The notes below the pieces were generated by a model, which worked only from the letters and a program-made list of their open reading frames with translations, made no database searches and was not told the origin of the DNA. From assembly GCA_035761045.1 (NCBI GenBank), contig DASTRU010000057.1, forward strand, positions 1-7,990: DNA of 7,990 nucleotides. The letters are read 5' to 3'. Source of the stretch: DASTRU01 sp035761045 (GTDB lineage Bacteria > Pseudomonadota > Gammaproteobacteria > Burkholderiales > Burkholderiaceae_E). This document shows positions 1 through 6,521 of this stretch, piece after piece; the first letter of the stretch is position 1, and each line of letters opens with the position of its first letter. A program made the position numbers and the translations under genes.

Positions 1-873
1 CTTCGATAACAACACCCCCGCATTGCCGACAATCGACCGACCGGGTTCGAACATCACCGTCTTGCCGCCGTGGCCGCGTTCGTCAAGCTTGTGAAGTACC
101 GCGCGTACGAGTTCGCCAATCGCGGGCGGTTGCTCGTCGCGATAGGTAATGCCAAGCCCGCCACCAACGTCCAGGTGATGCAAGCGAATGCCCTCGCGCT
201 CCAAGGCGTCGACTAAGTCGAGCATGCGATCGAGCGCATCGAGATATGGCGCGACTTCGGTGATTTGCGAACCGATATGGCAATCGAGCCCGACGATGGC
301 GATGTCGGGCAAGGTCGCGGCGCGTTTGTACAGCGCGAGTGTCTCGCCGTACGCCACGCCGAATTTGTTGTTGCGCAAGCCGGTTGAAATGTACGGATGC
401 GTGCGCGCGTCGACATCGGGATTGACGCGAATCGAAATGGGCGCGCGACGACCCACGCGATGCGCGACCTCGGCAATGCGGTCAAGCTCCGCGACCGACT
501 CGATGTTGAAGCAGCCGATGCCAGCCTTGAGCGCCTGCTCGATTTCCAACGCGGTTTTACCCACGCCTGAAAACACGACCTTGCTCGCATCGCCACCTGC
601 GGCCAACACGCGGGCAAGTTCGCCGCCCGAGACGATGTCAAAGCCCGCGCCTTCGCGCGCGAGAAGGTCGAGCACCGCGAGATTGCTATTGGCTTTCATC
701 GCATAGCACACGAGGGCATCGCGACCCTTTAATGCGTCCGCGTAAGCGTGATAGGCGCTAAGAATGGCGGCCTTTGAATACACATACGTGGGCGTGCCAT
801 GGAGTTCGGCGATGCGCGTGAGCGGTACGCGCTCGGCGTGCATCACGCCGTCGTGCAAGAAAAACGCGGTCAT
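1..873 (-). CDS. lysA: Diaminopimelate decarboxylase LysA, 3' end cut off by window edge
   Basis: This PLP-dependent enzyme decarboxylates meso-diaminopimelate to L-lysine in the cytoplasm, the last step of lysine synthesis. The frame is open from an ATG at 873 to base 1, giving 291 residues of a family usually about 415-420 long. Visible fold-type III motifs, in order: CYAMKANSN with the PLP lysine at K60, FDIVSGGEL near 78-86, NPDVDARTHPYI near 151-162, CHIGSQ at 198-203, the glycine-rich LDVGGGLGI at 234-242, and EPGRSIVGNAG at 276-286. The C-terminal part, with the CES-type substrate motif, lies outside the window. The start fits the family because THDGV-like FLHDGV and then GTPTYVYS follow at normal distances. 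No convincing Shine-Dalgarno sequence precedes it, so translation may be coupled to lptM, which ends 12 bases upstream. Identity is secure. Confidence 0.97.
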   Translation of the reverse strand, partial: MTAFFLHDGVMHAERVPLTRIAELHGTPTYVYSKAAILSAYHAYADALKGRDALVCYAMKANSNLAVLDLLAREGAGFDIVSGGELARVLAAGGDASKVVFSGVGKTALEIEQALKAGIGCFNIESVAELDRIAEVAHRVGRRAPISIRVNPDVDARTHPYISTGLRNNKFGVAYGETLALYKRAATLPDIAIVGLDCHIGSQITEVAPYLDALDRMLDLVDALEREGIRLHHLDVGGGLGITYRDEQPPAIGELVRAVLHKLDERGHGGKTVMFEPGRSIVGNAGVLLSK

Positions 874-885
874 TAATGAAGGACG

Positions 886-1101
886 TTAGTTAGGACGCGA
901 AGTGGACGTGGGCGACGCGGTGGAGGATGAATTGTTGGCGGGCTCCGAGGCATTGCCAGGCCGTGGCGCATCAGCGGCCGGACGCGCGACGCTTGGCGGC
1001 ACGGGCGGCTTAGGATTCACAAGCGGACCCTTTTGTCCGCAGCCCACCAATGCGCTGGCTAGAATCGCCCACCCGATGCGAGCGCGTGTTGCCTTCATCA
1101 T
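886..1101 (-). CDS. lptM: LPS-assembly lipoprotein LptM (YifL family)
   Basis: This is a 71-residue lipoprotein. A positively charged start (MMKATRAR) and a hydrophobic segment lead to a lipobox ALVGC with the lipidated cysteine at residue 21. It is followed directly by GQKGPL, and Cys-Gly-x-Lys-Gly-Pro-Leu is the hallmark of LptM. The remainder is rich in Pro, Ser, Thr, Asn and Ala and is probably disordered. In E. coli, LptM helps LptD acquire its correct disulfides on the BAM complex and so supports LPS export. The role here is inferred from the motif. The frame is open further upstream to 1281, but that part is the antisense of cyaY. The chosen ATG has AAGGGG six bases before it. A second ATG follows immediately, so the protein may be one residue shorter. 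Co-transcription with lysA is typical of this family. Confidence 0.92.
   Translation of the reverse strand: MMKATRARIGWAILASALVGCGQKGPLVNPKPPVPPSVARPAADAPRPGNASEPANNSSSTASPTSTSRPN
1060..1065 (+). promoter_or_regulatory. Weak candidate -10 hexamer for cyaY, inside lptM
   Basis: TAGAAT matches 5 of 6 bases of TATAAT and lies about 70 bases before the cyaY ATG, within the lptM coding sequence on the other strand. No matching -35 hexamer is visible at 16-18 bases. The short lptM-cyaY gap means the cyaY promoter must lie in or near lptM, but this particular hexamer is only a guess. Confidence 0.2.
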
Positions 1102-1107
1102 GTCCAA

Positions 1108-1113
1108 CCCCTT
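1108..1113 (-). promoter_or_regulatory. Ribosome binding site of lptM
   Basis: AAGGGG on the minus strand lies six bases before the ATG at 1101. It decides against the longer open frame that starts near 1281. Confidence 0.6.
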
Positions 1114-1125
1114 AAGCCAACCGAG

Positions 1126-1134
1126 AAAATAGCA
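1126..1134 (-). promoter_or_regulatory. Candidate extended -10 promoter for lptM-lysA
   Basis: On the minus strand the bases read TGC then TATTTT, matching a TGn extended -10 element with a 4/6 hexamer. I see no good -35 hexamer at normal spacing. Transcription would start near 1119, a few bases before the lptM Shine-Dalgarno sequence, giving a leader of about 18 bases. The TGC part overlaps the first base of the cyaY start codon on the other strand. This is sequence inference only. Confidence 0.35.
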
Positions 1135-1463
1135 TGGCCCCTTCCGAATTCCTGGCGCTCGCCGACGAGGCGCTTGCGGCGATCGAGGACGCGGTTGCTC
1201 GCGTCGCCGATTCATCCGACATCGATATCGAAGCCGATCGCAGCGGCAACGTGCTTGAGATCGCGTTCGCCGACCGATCAAAAATCATCGTTAATTTGCA
1301 AGAGCCGATGAGCGAGATTTGGCTTGCCGCTCGTGGCGGCGCGTTTCATTTCAGGTGGAACGGCGTGGCCTGGGTCGATACCCGCGAGGGCCGCGAACTG
1401 TTCGACACGCTGTCGAAATTCGCAAGCCAACACGCGGGAACCGCGTTACTGCTCAAGGCGTGA
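1134..1463 (+). CDS. cyaY: Iron-sulfur cluster assembly regulator CyaY (bacterial frataxin)
   Basis: This is a 109-residue protein, close to the usual 105-110 of bacterial frataxins. Frataxin binds iron through an acidic ridge and modulates the IscS/IscU machinery in the cytoplasm. The first helix carries the expected acidic residues (E5, D11, E12, E18, D19), followed by an acidic strand region (D27, D30, D32, E33). The core sheet has the conserved run SKIIVNLQEP at 49-58, then EIWLAARGGAFHFRW at 61-75, with Trp at 63 and 75. The C-terminal helix (about 84-99) is also present. The ATG is the only sensible start, and only a weak purine stretch (GAGAAAA) precedes it. The neighbouring lptM is divergent across 32 bases. 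The gene's TGA is six bases from the mrcA stop on the other strand. Divergence of cyaY from lptM is conserved in enterobacteria as well. Confidence 0.95.
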   Translation: MAPSEFLALADEALAAIEDAVARVADSSDIDIEADRSGNVLEIAFADRSKIIVNLQEPMSEIWLAARGGAFHFRWNGVAWVDTREGRELFDTLSKFASQHAGTALLLKA

Positions 1464-1472
1464 ACCGCGTTA
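1438..1472. repeat. 11-base direct repeat spanning the cyaY and mrcA stops
   Basis: GAACCGCGTTA occurs at 1438-1448 and again at 1462-1472, 24 bases apart. The second copy contains the last two bases of the cyaY stop, the 6-base gap and the mrcA stop. No inverted repeat with a T-run, as expected for an intrinsic terminator, is visible at this tail-to-tail junction. Confidence 0.6.
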
Positions 1473-3818
1473 GAACAATTCGCTCTTGATGGCTTCGCTT
1501 TTCTTCTCGCCCTCGGGCGTGCTTTCGGTTAGCCCAAGCGACGCCACTCCGGTGCCGCCCGGAATGTTCTCCGCGTAAAAGTAATCGCCATTGACGGCCA
1601 AAATACCTTCCGGCGGATCGCGTTCAACCACTTCCACGTTCGTCAACGCCTTTTGCATATAGCCAAGCCAAATGGGTAGCGACGCGCCTCCGCCGGTTTC
1701 CTTTTCGCCAAGCGAGCGTGGCTGGTCGTAGCCCATCCACGCAACGGCGACGAGGCCCGGCGTATAGCCCGCGAACCACGCGTCATACGAGTCGTTGGTC
1801 GTGCCGGTCTTGCCCGCCACGTCGGGGCGTTTGAGGCTTGTCGCGCGCGCGGCGGTACCGTAGCGCGCGACGTCCTTCATCATGCTGTCCATCAAGAACG
1901 CGTTGCGCGGATCGATGACGCGTAATGCCTCGTTGCCGGCTTTCTCGGGCTGCGCCTCGGCGAGCACCGTGCCGTTCGAGTCGGTGATCTTGGTCACGAT
2001 GTAAGGCTTGATTTTGTAGCCACCGTTGGCGAACACCGTATAACCCGCCGCCAATTGCCAAGGCGTGACCGATCCGGCGCCCAACGCCATCGTCAGATAC
2101 GGCGGATGCTTGTCCGCATCGAAGCCAAATCGCGTGACGAATTCTTGCGTGTACTTAGGCGTGATCGCTTGAATGATGCGGATCGACACCATGTTTTTCG
2201 ACTTGGTTAGCGCTTGCCGCATCGTCATGGGGCCGTCGTACTTGCCGTCGTAGTTCTTTGGCTCCCAATGTTGCCCACCAGTTTGCGCCGAGGTGAACAC
2301 GATGGGCGAATCGTTGATGATGGTCGCGGGCGACAACCCTTTCTCAAGCGAGGCTGAATACACGAACGGTTTGAATCCCGAGCCCGGTTGCCGCCACGCC
2401 TGCGTGACGTGATTGAACTTATTGCGGTTGAAATCAAAGCCGCCGACCAATGCCCGCACCGCGCCGTTATTCGGGTCCATCGACACGAACGCCGTTTCCA
2501 CCTCCGGTAATTGCGTGATTTCCCACGCGCCTTTTTCGGATTTGGAAATGCGCACGATCGCGCCACGCCGAATGCGCTTGGAGGGTTGCGCGCTCGCGTT
2601 CAACGACGACGCGACGAAGCGCAACCCCGCATCGGTGATATCGATCGTGTCTCCGCCACGACGCACGCGCACGAGGCGCGGCGATGCTTCGGTCACCACG
2701 GCCGCCAACATATTGTCGGCATCGGCATAACGCTCCACCGCGCTGTCGATGGCTTCGTCGTCGCCCACCGAACGCAAATCCAAGAATCCCTCGGGGCCTC
2801 GATACCCATGACGGCGGTCGTACTCCAACACTCCACGGCGCACGGCGGCATATGCCGCGTCTTGATCGGCCGTGGTGATCGTGGTGTACACGTTCAGCCC
2901 GCGCGAATAGGTTTCGTCGCGGTACATGTCCTGCACCAATTGCCGCGCCATCTCGGCTACGTAATCCCCATGCGTGGCGTATTCCGTCGGCGAGGAACGC
3001 ACGCTTAATTTTTCGGCGAGCGCCGCCTTGTATTGCGCCTCGTCGATGTAATTAAGTTGACGCATGCGGCCCAGCACGTATTGCTGACGAATTTGCGCAC
3101 GCTTTGGATTGACCACTGGGTTGTATGTCGAGGGCGCCTTTGGCAAGCCCGCCAACATCGCGCATTCAGCGACCGACAGCTTGCGCACATCCTTGCCGAA
3201 ATACGCTTGCGCCGCTTGGGCGAAACCAAACGAACGCTGCCCTAAGAAAATTTGATTCATGTAAATCTCAAGAATCTGATCTTTCGTCAGACTTCCTTCG
3301 ATTCGAAACGCCAGCAGCACTTCGTACAGCTTTCGCGTGTAGGTACGTTCGCTACTTAAAAAGAAATTTCGAGCGACCTGCTGCGTGATCGTCGAGCCGC
3401 CTTGACGCGCCGCGCCCGCGGTGAAGTTGGCGAATGCCGCGCGCAAGATACCCATGTAATCGATGCCACGATGCGCGTAGAAGCGGTCGTCCTCGGCGGC
3501 AAGCACCGCTTGCTTCATGATCGTTGGGAAGTCTCCGATGCGCACGACGCTGCGTCGTTCCTCGCCAAACTCGCCGATTAATTTGTTGTCGGCGGTATAA
3601 ACCCGAAGCGGAACCTTGGGGCGGTAATCGGTTAATGCATCGAGAGAGGGTAGATTCCTCCACGCGAGTGCAAGCGAAATTGTGACAACCATCACCGCTG
3701 CCACACCAGTGGCGAGGACAATCCCTAACACTCCAAACGCGATGCGCGCGGGCTTTGAATAACGCGGCCGGCTGGCGGCTTTGGAGGTTGTGGTACGAGG
3801 TTCGGTCGATTTAGTCAT
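1470..3818 (-). CDS. mrcA: Penicillin-binding protein 1A (bifunctional peptidoglycan synthase)
   Basis: This class A PBP polymerises lipid II into glycan strands and crosslinks them in the periplasm. It has 782 residues, normal for the proteobacterial family. A basic cytoplasmic tail (1-25) precedes one membrane segment (about 26-52). The GT51 domain follows, with AAEDDRFYAHRGID (catalytic E109), RQGGSTITQQ at 138-147 and the EIYMNQIFLGQ segment at 184-194. An intermediate domain of about 310-435 probably includes the OB-like insert of PBP1A. The transpeptidase domain has the nucleophile in SGFK (S480, K483), SKN at 540-542 and KTGTT at 670-674. All catalytic residues are present. The frame is open 33 codons further, to a TTG at 3917. 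I prefer the ATG because the extension looks non-coding and neither start has a good Shine-Dalgarno sequence. The gene is divergent from pilM, as in Neisseria and Pseudomonas (where it is called ponA). Confidence 0.96.
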   Translation of the reverse strand: MTKSTEPRTTTSKAASRPRYSKPARIAFGVLGIVLATGVAAVMVVTISLALAWRNLPSLDALTDYRPKVPLRVYTADNKLIGEFGEERRSVVRIGDFPTIMKQAVLAAEDDRFYAHRGIDYMGILRAAFANFTAGAARQGGSTITQQVARNFFLSSERTYTRKLYEVLLAFRIEGSLTKDQILEIYMNQIFLGQRSFGFAQAAQAYFGKDVRKLSVAECAMLAGLPKAPSTYNPVVNPKRAQIRQQYVLGRMRQLNYIDEAQYKAALAEKLSVRSSPTEYATHGDYVAEMARQLVQDMYRDETYSRGLNVYTTITTADQDAAYAAVRRGVLEYDRRHGYRGPEGFLDLRSVGDDEAIDSAVERYADADNMLAAVVTEASPRLVRVRRGGDTIDITDAGLRFVASSLNASAQPSKRIRRGAIVRISKSEKGAWEITQLPEVETAFVSMDPNNGAVRALVGGFDFNRNKFNHVTQAWRQPGSGFKPFVYSASLEKGLSPATIINDSPIVFTSAQTGGQHWEPKNYDGKYDGPMTMRQALTKSKNMVSIRIIQAITPKYTQEFVTRFGFDADKHPPYLTMALGAGSVTPWQLAAGYTVFANGGYKIKPYIVTKITDSNGTVLAEAQPEKAGNEALRVIDPRNAFLMDSMMKDVARYGTAARATSLKRPDVAGKTGTTNDSYDAWFAGYTPGLVAVAWMGYDQPRSLGEKETGGGASLPIWLGYMQKALTNVEVVERDPPEGILAVNGDYFYAENIPGGTGVASLGLTESTPEGEKKSEAIKSELF

Positions 3819-3879
3819 CTGGAACTGCCCGAAGGTGCAAACACTATGTGCGAGGAAAAGCACGCGAATAAGCAGGCGG

Positions 3880-3885
3880 ATTATG
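3880..3885 (-). promoter_or_regulatory. Weak candidate -10 hexamer for mrcA
   Basis: CATAAT on the minus strand matches 5 of 6 bases of TATAAT and would start transcription about 55 bases before the mrcA ATG at 3818. The bases at -35 spacing (ACACAC or AACACA) match poorly. If real, it lies downstream of the alternative TTG start at 3917 and so supports the ATG start. Confidence 0.2.
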
Positions 3886-3947
3886 AGGCGCAACTCACGT
3901 GCGTGTGTTTCCGACAACGAGGGTTTGAATACGTGCCGAAACTAACC

Positions 3948-3977
3948 TTTACTTTTGATTTGCCTTGTTGCTAGCAT
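3948..3977 (+). promoter_or_regulatory. Candidate sigma-70 promoter for pilMNOPQ
   Basis: TTTACT (4/6 match to TTGACA) at 3948-3953 is followed after 18 bases by TAGCAT at 3972-3977. A TGC directly before the hexamer makes it an extended -10. Transcription would begin near 3984, giving a leader of about 120 bases before the pilM GTG. The call rests only on matches to the consensus. Confidence 0.35.
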
Positions 3978-4037
3978 CCGCGGGCCTTTGCGGCGTTGCG
4001 TTCACCTTAACCCTCGGTCCCAAGCTATTTAAAACAT

Positions 4038-4061
4038 CGGCCACTTACTAATGAACGGCCG
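4038..4061 (+). repeat. Short inverted repeat in the pilM leader
   Basis: CGGCC at 4038-4042 can pair with GGCCG at 4057-4061 around a 14-base loop. The structure lies about 40 bases before the pilM start codon. No T-run follows it, so it does not look like a terminator. It may be chance. Confidence 0.3.
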
Positions 4062-4092
4062 GGGGCATTGTCAAACTTCAATATTTCTCATC

Positions 4093-4098
4093 AGGGAG
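4093..4098 (+). promoter_or_regulatory. Ribosome binding site that fixes the pilM GTG start
   Basis: AGGGAG lies five bases before the GTG at 4104. The upstream in-frame TTG at 4068 has no comparable site, so this motif selects the GTG. Confidence 0.7.
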
Positions 4099-4103
4099 AT
4101 CTT

Positions 4104-5186
4104 GTGGCCTTCGATCTGAGGTCGCTGTTGTCGTCGAAAAGTCCGCCGCTCGTCGGTCTGGATATCAGCACGACCAGCGTAAAGCTTGTCGAAATCGCGG
4201 AAGCGGGGCGTTCCAATTATCGTCTCGTCCGCTATGCCATTGAACCGCTGCCGAAGGGCGCCGTCGTGGATGGCAACATCGACAACATTGAAGCGGTCAG
4301 CGAAGCGGTGCGACGCGTATGGCGCAAAAGCGGTACGCGCCTTCGTAACGTAGCCATGGCCTTACCCAGCGCGGCTGTCATCACCAAACGCATCTTCCTG
4401 CCCGAAGGCATGAGCGAGGAAGTGCTTGAAGTGCAAGTCGAGACGGAAGCCAATCAATACATTCCGTTCGCGCTTGACGAAGTGAGTTTGGATTTCCAAG
4501 TGCTAGGCCCCGCTCAACATTCGCTTGGCGATGTCGAGGTGCTGATCGCGGCCTCGCGCAAGGAAAAAGTCGAGGATCGCGTCGCGGCCGCGCAAGCCGC
4601 CGGCTTGAAACCGGTGGTGGTCGACATCGAGGCATACGCCACGCGCGCCGCGGTCGAGCGCTTGCGCAAGATGCTGCCGAATAACGGCGACAACATGATC
4701 GTGGCCGTGTTCAACATCGGCGCGAACACCACTAGCATCTCGGTGCTCTTGAACGGCCAAACAATTTACGAACGCGAACAAGCGTTCGGTGGCAATCAAC
4801 TCACGCAAGACATCGCTCGCGCGTTCGGCTTGAGTCTCGAGGACGCGGAAGCGAAGAAGCGGTCGTTGGATTTGCCCGAAAATTACAACCGCGATGTGCT
4901 GCAGCCGTTCATCGAAAGCACCGCGCTTGAAGTAACGCGCGCGCTGCAATTTTTCTTCACGTCCACGCCCTACGGGCGAGTGGATCAAATCCTATTGGCG
5001 GGCGGCACCGCGGTCATCGAAGGGCTGGCCGATGTCGTCGCCAGCCGAGCGCAAACCCCCACGCAAGTCGTTAATCCGTTCAAGGGAATGGAGATCGACG
5101 ATTCGATCCGCGACAAGCAATTACGGTTGGATGCGCCAAGCCTCGTCACGTGCACAGGGTTGGCGATGCGGAGATTCACGCAATGA
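4104..5186 (+). CDS. pilM: Type IV pilus assembly protein PilM (actin-like ATPase)
   Basis: PilM is a cytoplasmic actin/FtsA-fold protein that binds the N-terminal tail of PilN and links the pilus motor to the alignment complex. The protein has 360 residues, typical of the family. The nucleotide-binding motifs are in order: phosphate 1 within VGLDISTTSVKLVEI (17-31), phosphate 2 within FNIGANTTSISV (203-214) and the adenosine loop ILLAGGTAVIEGL (297-309). LPEGMSEEVLE (99-109) and EANQYIPFALDEVSLDFQVL (115-134) are also characteristic. The GTG start has a good ribosome binding site and gives the usual short hydrophobic-basic N-terminus before SPPLVGLD. A longer frame from a TTG at 4068 adds 12 residues without family support. 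This is the first gene of the operon, and its TGA overlaps the pilN ATG by four bases. Gln is coded by CAA in 15 of 16 cases. Confidence 0.96.
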   Translation: MAFDLRSLLSSKSPPLVGLDISTTSVKLVEIAEAGRSNYRLVRYAIEPLPKGAVVDGNIDNIEAVSEAVRRVWRKSGTRLRNVAMALPSAAVITKRIFLPEGMSEEVLEVQVETEANQYIPFALDEVSLDFQVLGPAQHSLGDVEVLIAASRKEKVEDRVAAAQAAGLKPVVVDIEAYATRAAVERLRKMLPNNGDNMIVAVFNIGANTTSISVLLNGQTIYEREQAFGGNQLTQDIARAFGLSLEDAEAKKRSLDLPENYNRDVLQPFIESTALEVTRALQFFFTSTPYGRVDQILLAGGTAVIEGLADVVASRAQTPTQVVNPFKGMEIDDSIRDKQLRLDAPSLVTCTGLAMRRFTQ

Positions 5187-5851
5187 CGACGATCGCGATC
5201 AATCTGCTGCCGCACCGTGCGCTCAAGCGCGCGCAGCGGCGGCGCGACTTTTTGACCTTGGTCGTCATCGTGCTTGGCGGCAGTGCGCTGTTGGTGATGC
5301 TGATTGGCGGCATCATTTCCGGCTACATCCAGGCGCAAGAAGCTCGCAACGAATTCATTCGGCAAGAAAACGCCGCCCTGGATAAGCAAATCGCCGAAGT
5401 GGCGAAGCTGAAGGAGGAGATCGAAGCCTTACGCCAACGCAAGGCAGCGGTCGAGGATTTGCAGGCCGATCGCAACCAACCGGTTCATTTGCTCGACGAG
5501 CTCGTCAAGCAAACGCCCGAAGGCACGTACTTGCGCAGCATCAAGCAAGACGGCAAGAAGGTGGTGATCACCGGTATCGCGCAATCCAACGAGCGTGTTT
5601 CTGAGCTATTGCGCAACTTGAGCAATAACTCCGAATGGCTCGAAAAGCCGAATCTGATCGAGATCAAGGCGTCCGACAAACCCATGCAACGCGGCACACG
5701 CTTGTATGAGTTTTCGCTGGATGTGTTGATCAAGCGGCCGGCGGAGAACAAAGAGGCTGTCGCCGGCGCGCAGCCGAGCGCCACGGCGGCGCCTAATGGC
5801 GCTGCTCAACCCGTGAGTCCGCCGGCGGCTGCTCCGGCGGCAACGAAGTGA
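5183..5851 (+). CDS. pilN: Type IV pilus inner-membrane protein PilN
   Basis: PilN is a bitopic inner-membrane protein that carries PilM on its cytoplasmic tail and pairs with PilO in the periplasm. It has 222 residues. The short cytoplasmic tail contains INLLP at 6-10, the PilM-binding motif. A basic stretch (RAQRRR) and one membrane segment (about 23-47) follow. A periplasmic coiled coil covers about 50-96. A ferredoxin-like core covers about 99-185, including LLDELVKQTPEGTYLRSI and YEFSLDVLI. The last 30 or so residues (from about 193) are Ala/Pro-rich and probably disordered, beyond the usual fold. The ATG overlaps the pilM stop and has GGAGA eight bases upstream. A longer open frame back to 5150 only reads pilM out of frame. 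Confidence 0.95.
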   Translation: MTTIAINLLPHRALKRAQRRRDFLTLVVIVLGGSALLVMLIGGIISGYIQAQEARNEFIRQENAALDKQIAEVAKLKEEIEALRQRKAAVEDLQADRNQPVHLLDELVKQTPEGTYLRSIKQDGKKVVITGIAQSNERVSELLRNLSNNSEWLEKPNLIEIKASDKPMQRGTRLYEFSLDVLIKRPAENKEAVAGAQPSATAAPNGAAQPVSPPAAAPAATK

Positions 5852-5864
5852 TCGGGGCGTTTGC

Positions 5865-6521
5865 ATGAAGAACATCGATTTCAGTCAATACACCGCGCAG
5901 TTTCAAAACTTAAACCTGCGCGACCCTGGAACGTGGCCGGTACTGCCTAAAATCGCCACCCTCATCGCATTGTTCGCCGCCGTCATGGTGCTCGGTTGGT
6001 TCGCGTATTGGAGCGGCCAAATGGAAACGCTCGATGCCGGACGCCAGGAAGAAGAAAAATTGAAGGGCGAGTACAAAGCCAAGCTGCAACAAGCCATCAA
6101 CCTCGAAGCGCTTAAAAAACAAAAAGAGCAAGTTGCTCAATATGTCTTAGCGCTCGAGAAGCAATTGCCGAGCAAGGCGGAGATGGATGCGTTGTTGTCC
6201 GACATCAACCAATCGGGTCTTGGGCGTGGTTTGCAATTCGAGTTGTTTAGACCGAATTCCCCAGTGATTCGCGAGTACTACGCGGAGCAACCCATCTCGG
6301 TTCGCGTATCGGGTGGCTACCACGACATGGCGTCGTTCACCTCTGATGTCGCAAGCCTTCCACGCATCGTGACGTTGAATAATCTTGAGATTAAAACCGA
6401 TGAGAAGTCGGGTAAGTTGACGTTCGACGCGATTGCTAAAACATTCCGTTACCTCGACCAAGAAGAGCTTGCCGCTCAACGCAAGGCCGAGGCTGACAAG
6501 AAGAAGGCGGGCAAGAAATGA
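5865..6521 (+). CDS. pilO: Type IV pilus inner-membrane protein PilO
   Basis: PilO is the partner of PilN in the inner-membrane alignment subcomplex and also contacts PilP. It has 218 residues. A cytoplasmic tail contains LNLRDPGTWP at 16-25, common in betaproteobacterial PilO. One membrane segment covers about 29-49, and a charged coiled coil about 52-102. The periplasmic core starts with LPSKAEMDALLSDINQSGLG (101-120). It continues with EYYAEQPISVRVSGGYHDMA (137-156) and LPRIVTLNNLEI (165-176), all typical of the family. The C-terminus (about 200-218) is a Lys/Ala/Glu-rich tail. The gene starts 13 bases after the pilN stop, the only real gap in the operon, and only a weak GGGGCG precedes the ATG. 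Its stop overlaps the pilP start. Confidence 0.95.
   Translation: MKNIDFSQYTAQFQNLNLRDPGTWPVLPKIATLIALFAAVMVLGWFAYWSGQMETLDAGRQEEEKLKGEYKAKLQQAINLEALKKQKEQVAQYVLALEKQLPSKAEMDALLSDINQSGLGRGLQFELFRPNSPVIREYYAEQPISVRVSGGYHDMASFTSDVASLPRIVTLNNLEIKTDEKSGKLTFDAIAKTFRYLDQEELAAQRKAEADKKKAGKK

Larger units (their letters stand above)
3819..4103. other. Divergent control region between mrcA and pilM
   Basis: This 285-base stretch has no convincing gene and is the only sizeable non-coding DNA in the window. It includes a more AT-rich patch near 3941-3960, candidate promoters on both strands, and a short inverted repeat near the pilM start. Both strands have in-frame open extensions of the neighbouring genes (mrcA from a TTG at 3917, pilM from a TTG at 4068). 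Neither looks like genuine protein-coding sequence. I see no terminator, tRNA or recognisable riboswitch. Confidence 0.7.

Noticed and set aside
188..706. Long plus-strand open frame opposite lysA
   Set aside because: It is antisense to a clear LysA coding sequence. Its product is Ser/Ala/Arg-rich without motifs, as expected for a shadow frame in GC-rich DNA.
2511..3008. 165-codon plus-strand open frame opposite mrcA
   Set aside because: It is a shadow of the PBP1A frame, rich in Arg and His, with no ribosome binding site or motif.
3819..3917. 33-codon N-terminal extension of PBP1A from a TTG
   Set aside because: The ATG at 3818 gives the normal short basic tail before the membrane segment. 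The extension has no Shine-Dalgarno sequence and overlaps a possible promoter.
4068..4103. Longer pilM from a TTG start at 4068
   Set aside because: The 12 extra residues have no family support and no ribosome binding site, while the GTG at 4104 has AGGGAG at the right distance.
4661..4670. 10-base palindrome CTTGCGCAAG in pilM
   Set aside because: It has no loop and no second copy that I could see, and such a palindrome is expected by chance in GC-rich coding DNA.
4503..4988. 161-codon minus-strand open frame opposite pilM
   Set aside because: It is antisense to conserved PilM motifs and its composition is that of a reverse-complement shadow.
5819..5838. GC-rich palindromes (CCGCCGGCGG and a GCCGG/CCGGC hairpin) at the end of pilN
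   Set aside because: They arise from Ala/Pro codon runs in the PilN tail, have short stems and no T-run. They look like low-complexity coding sequence and not a terminator or REP element.
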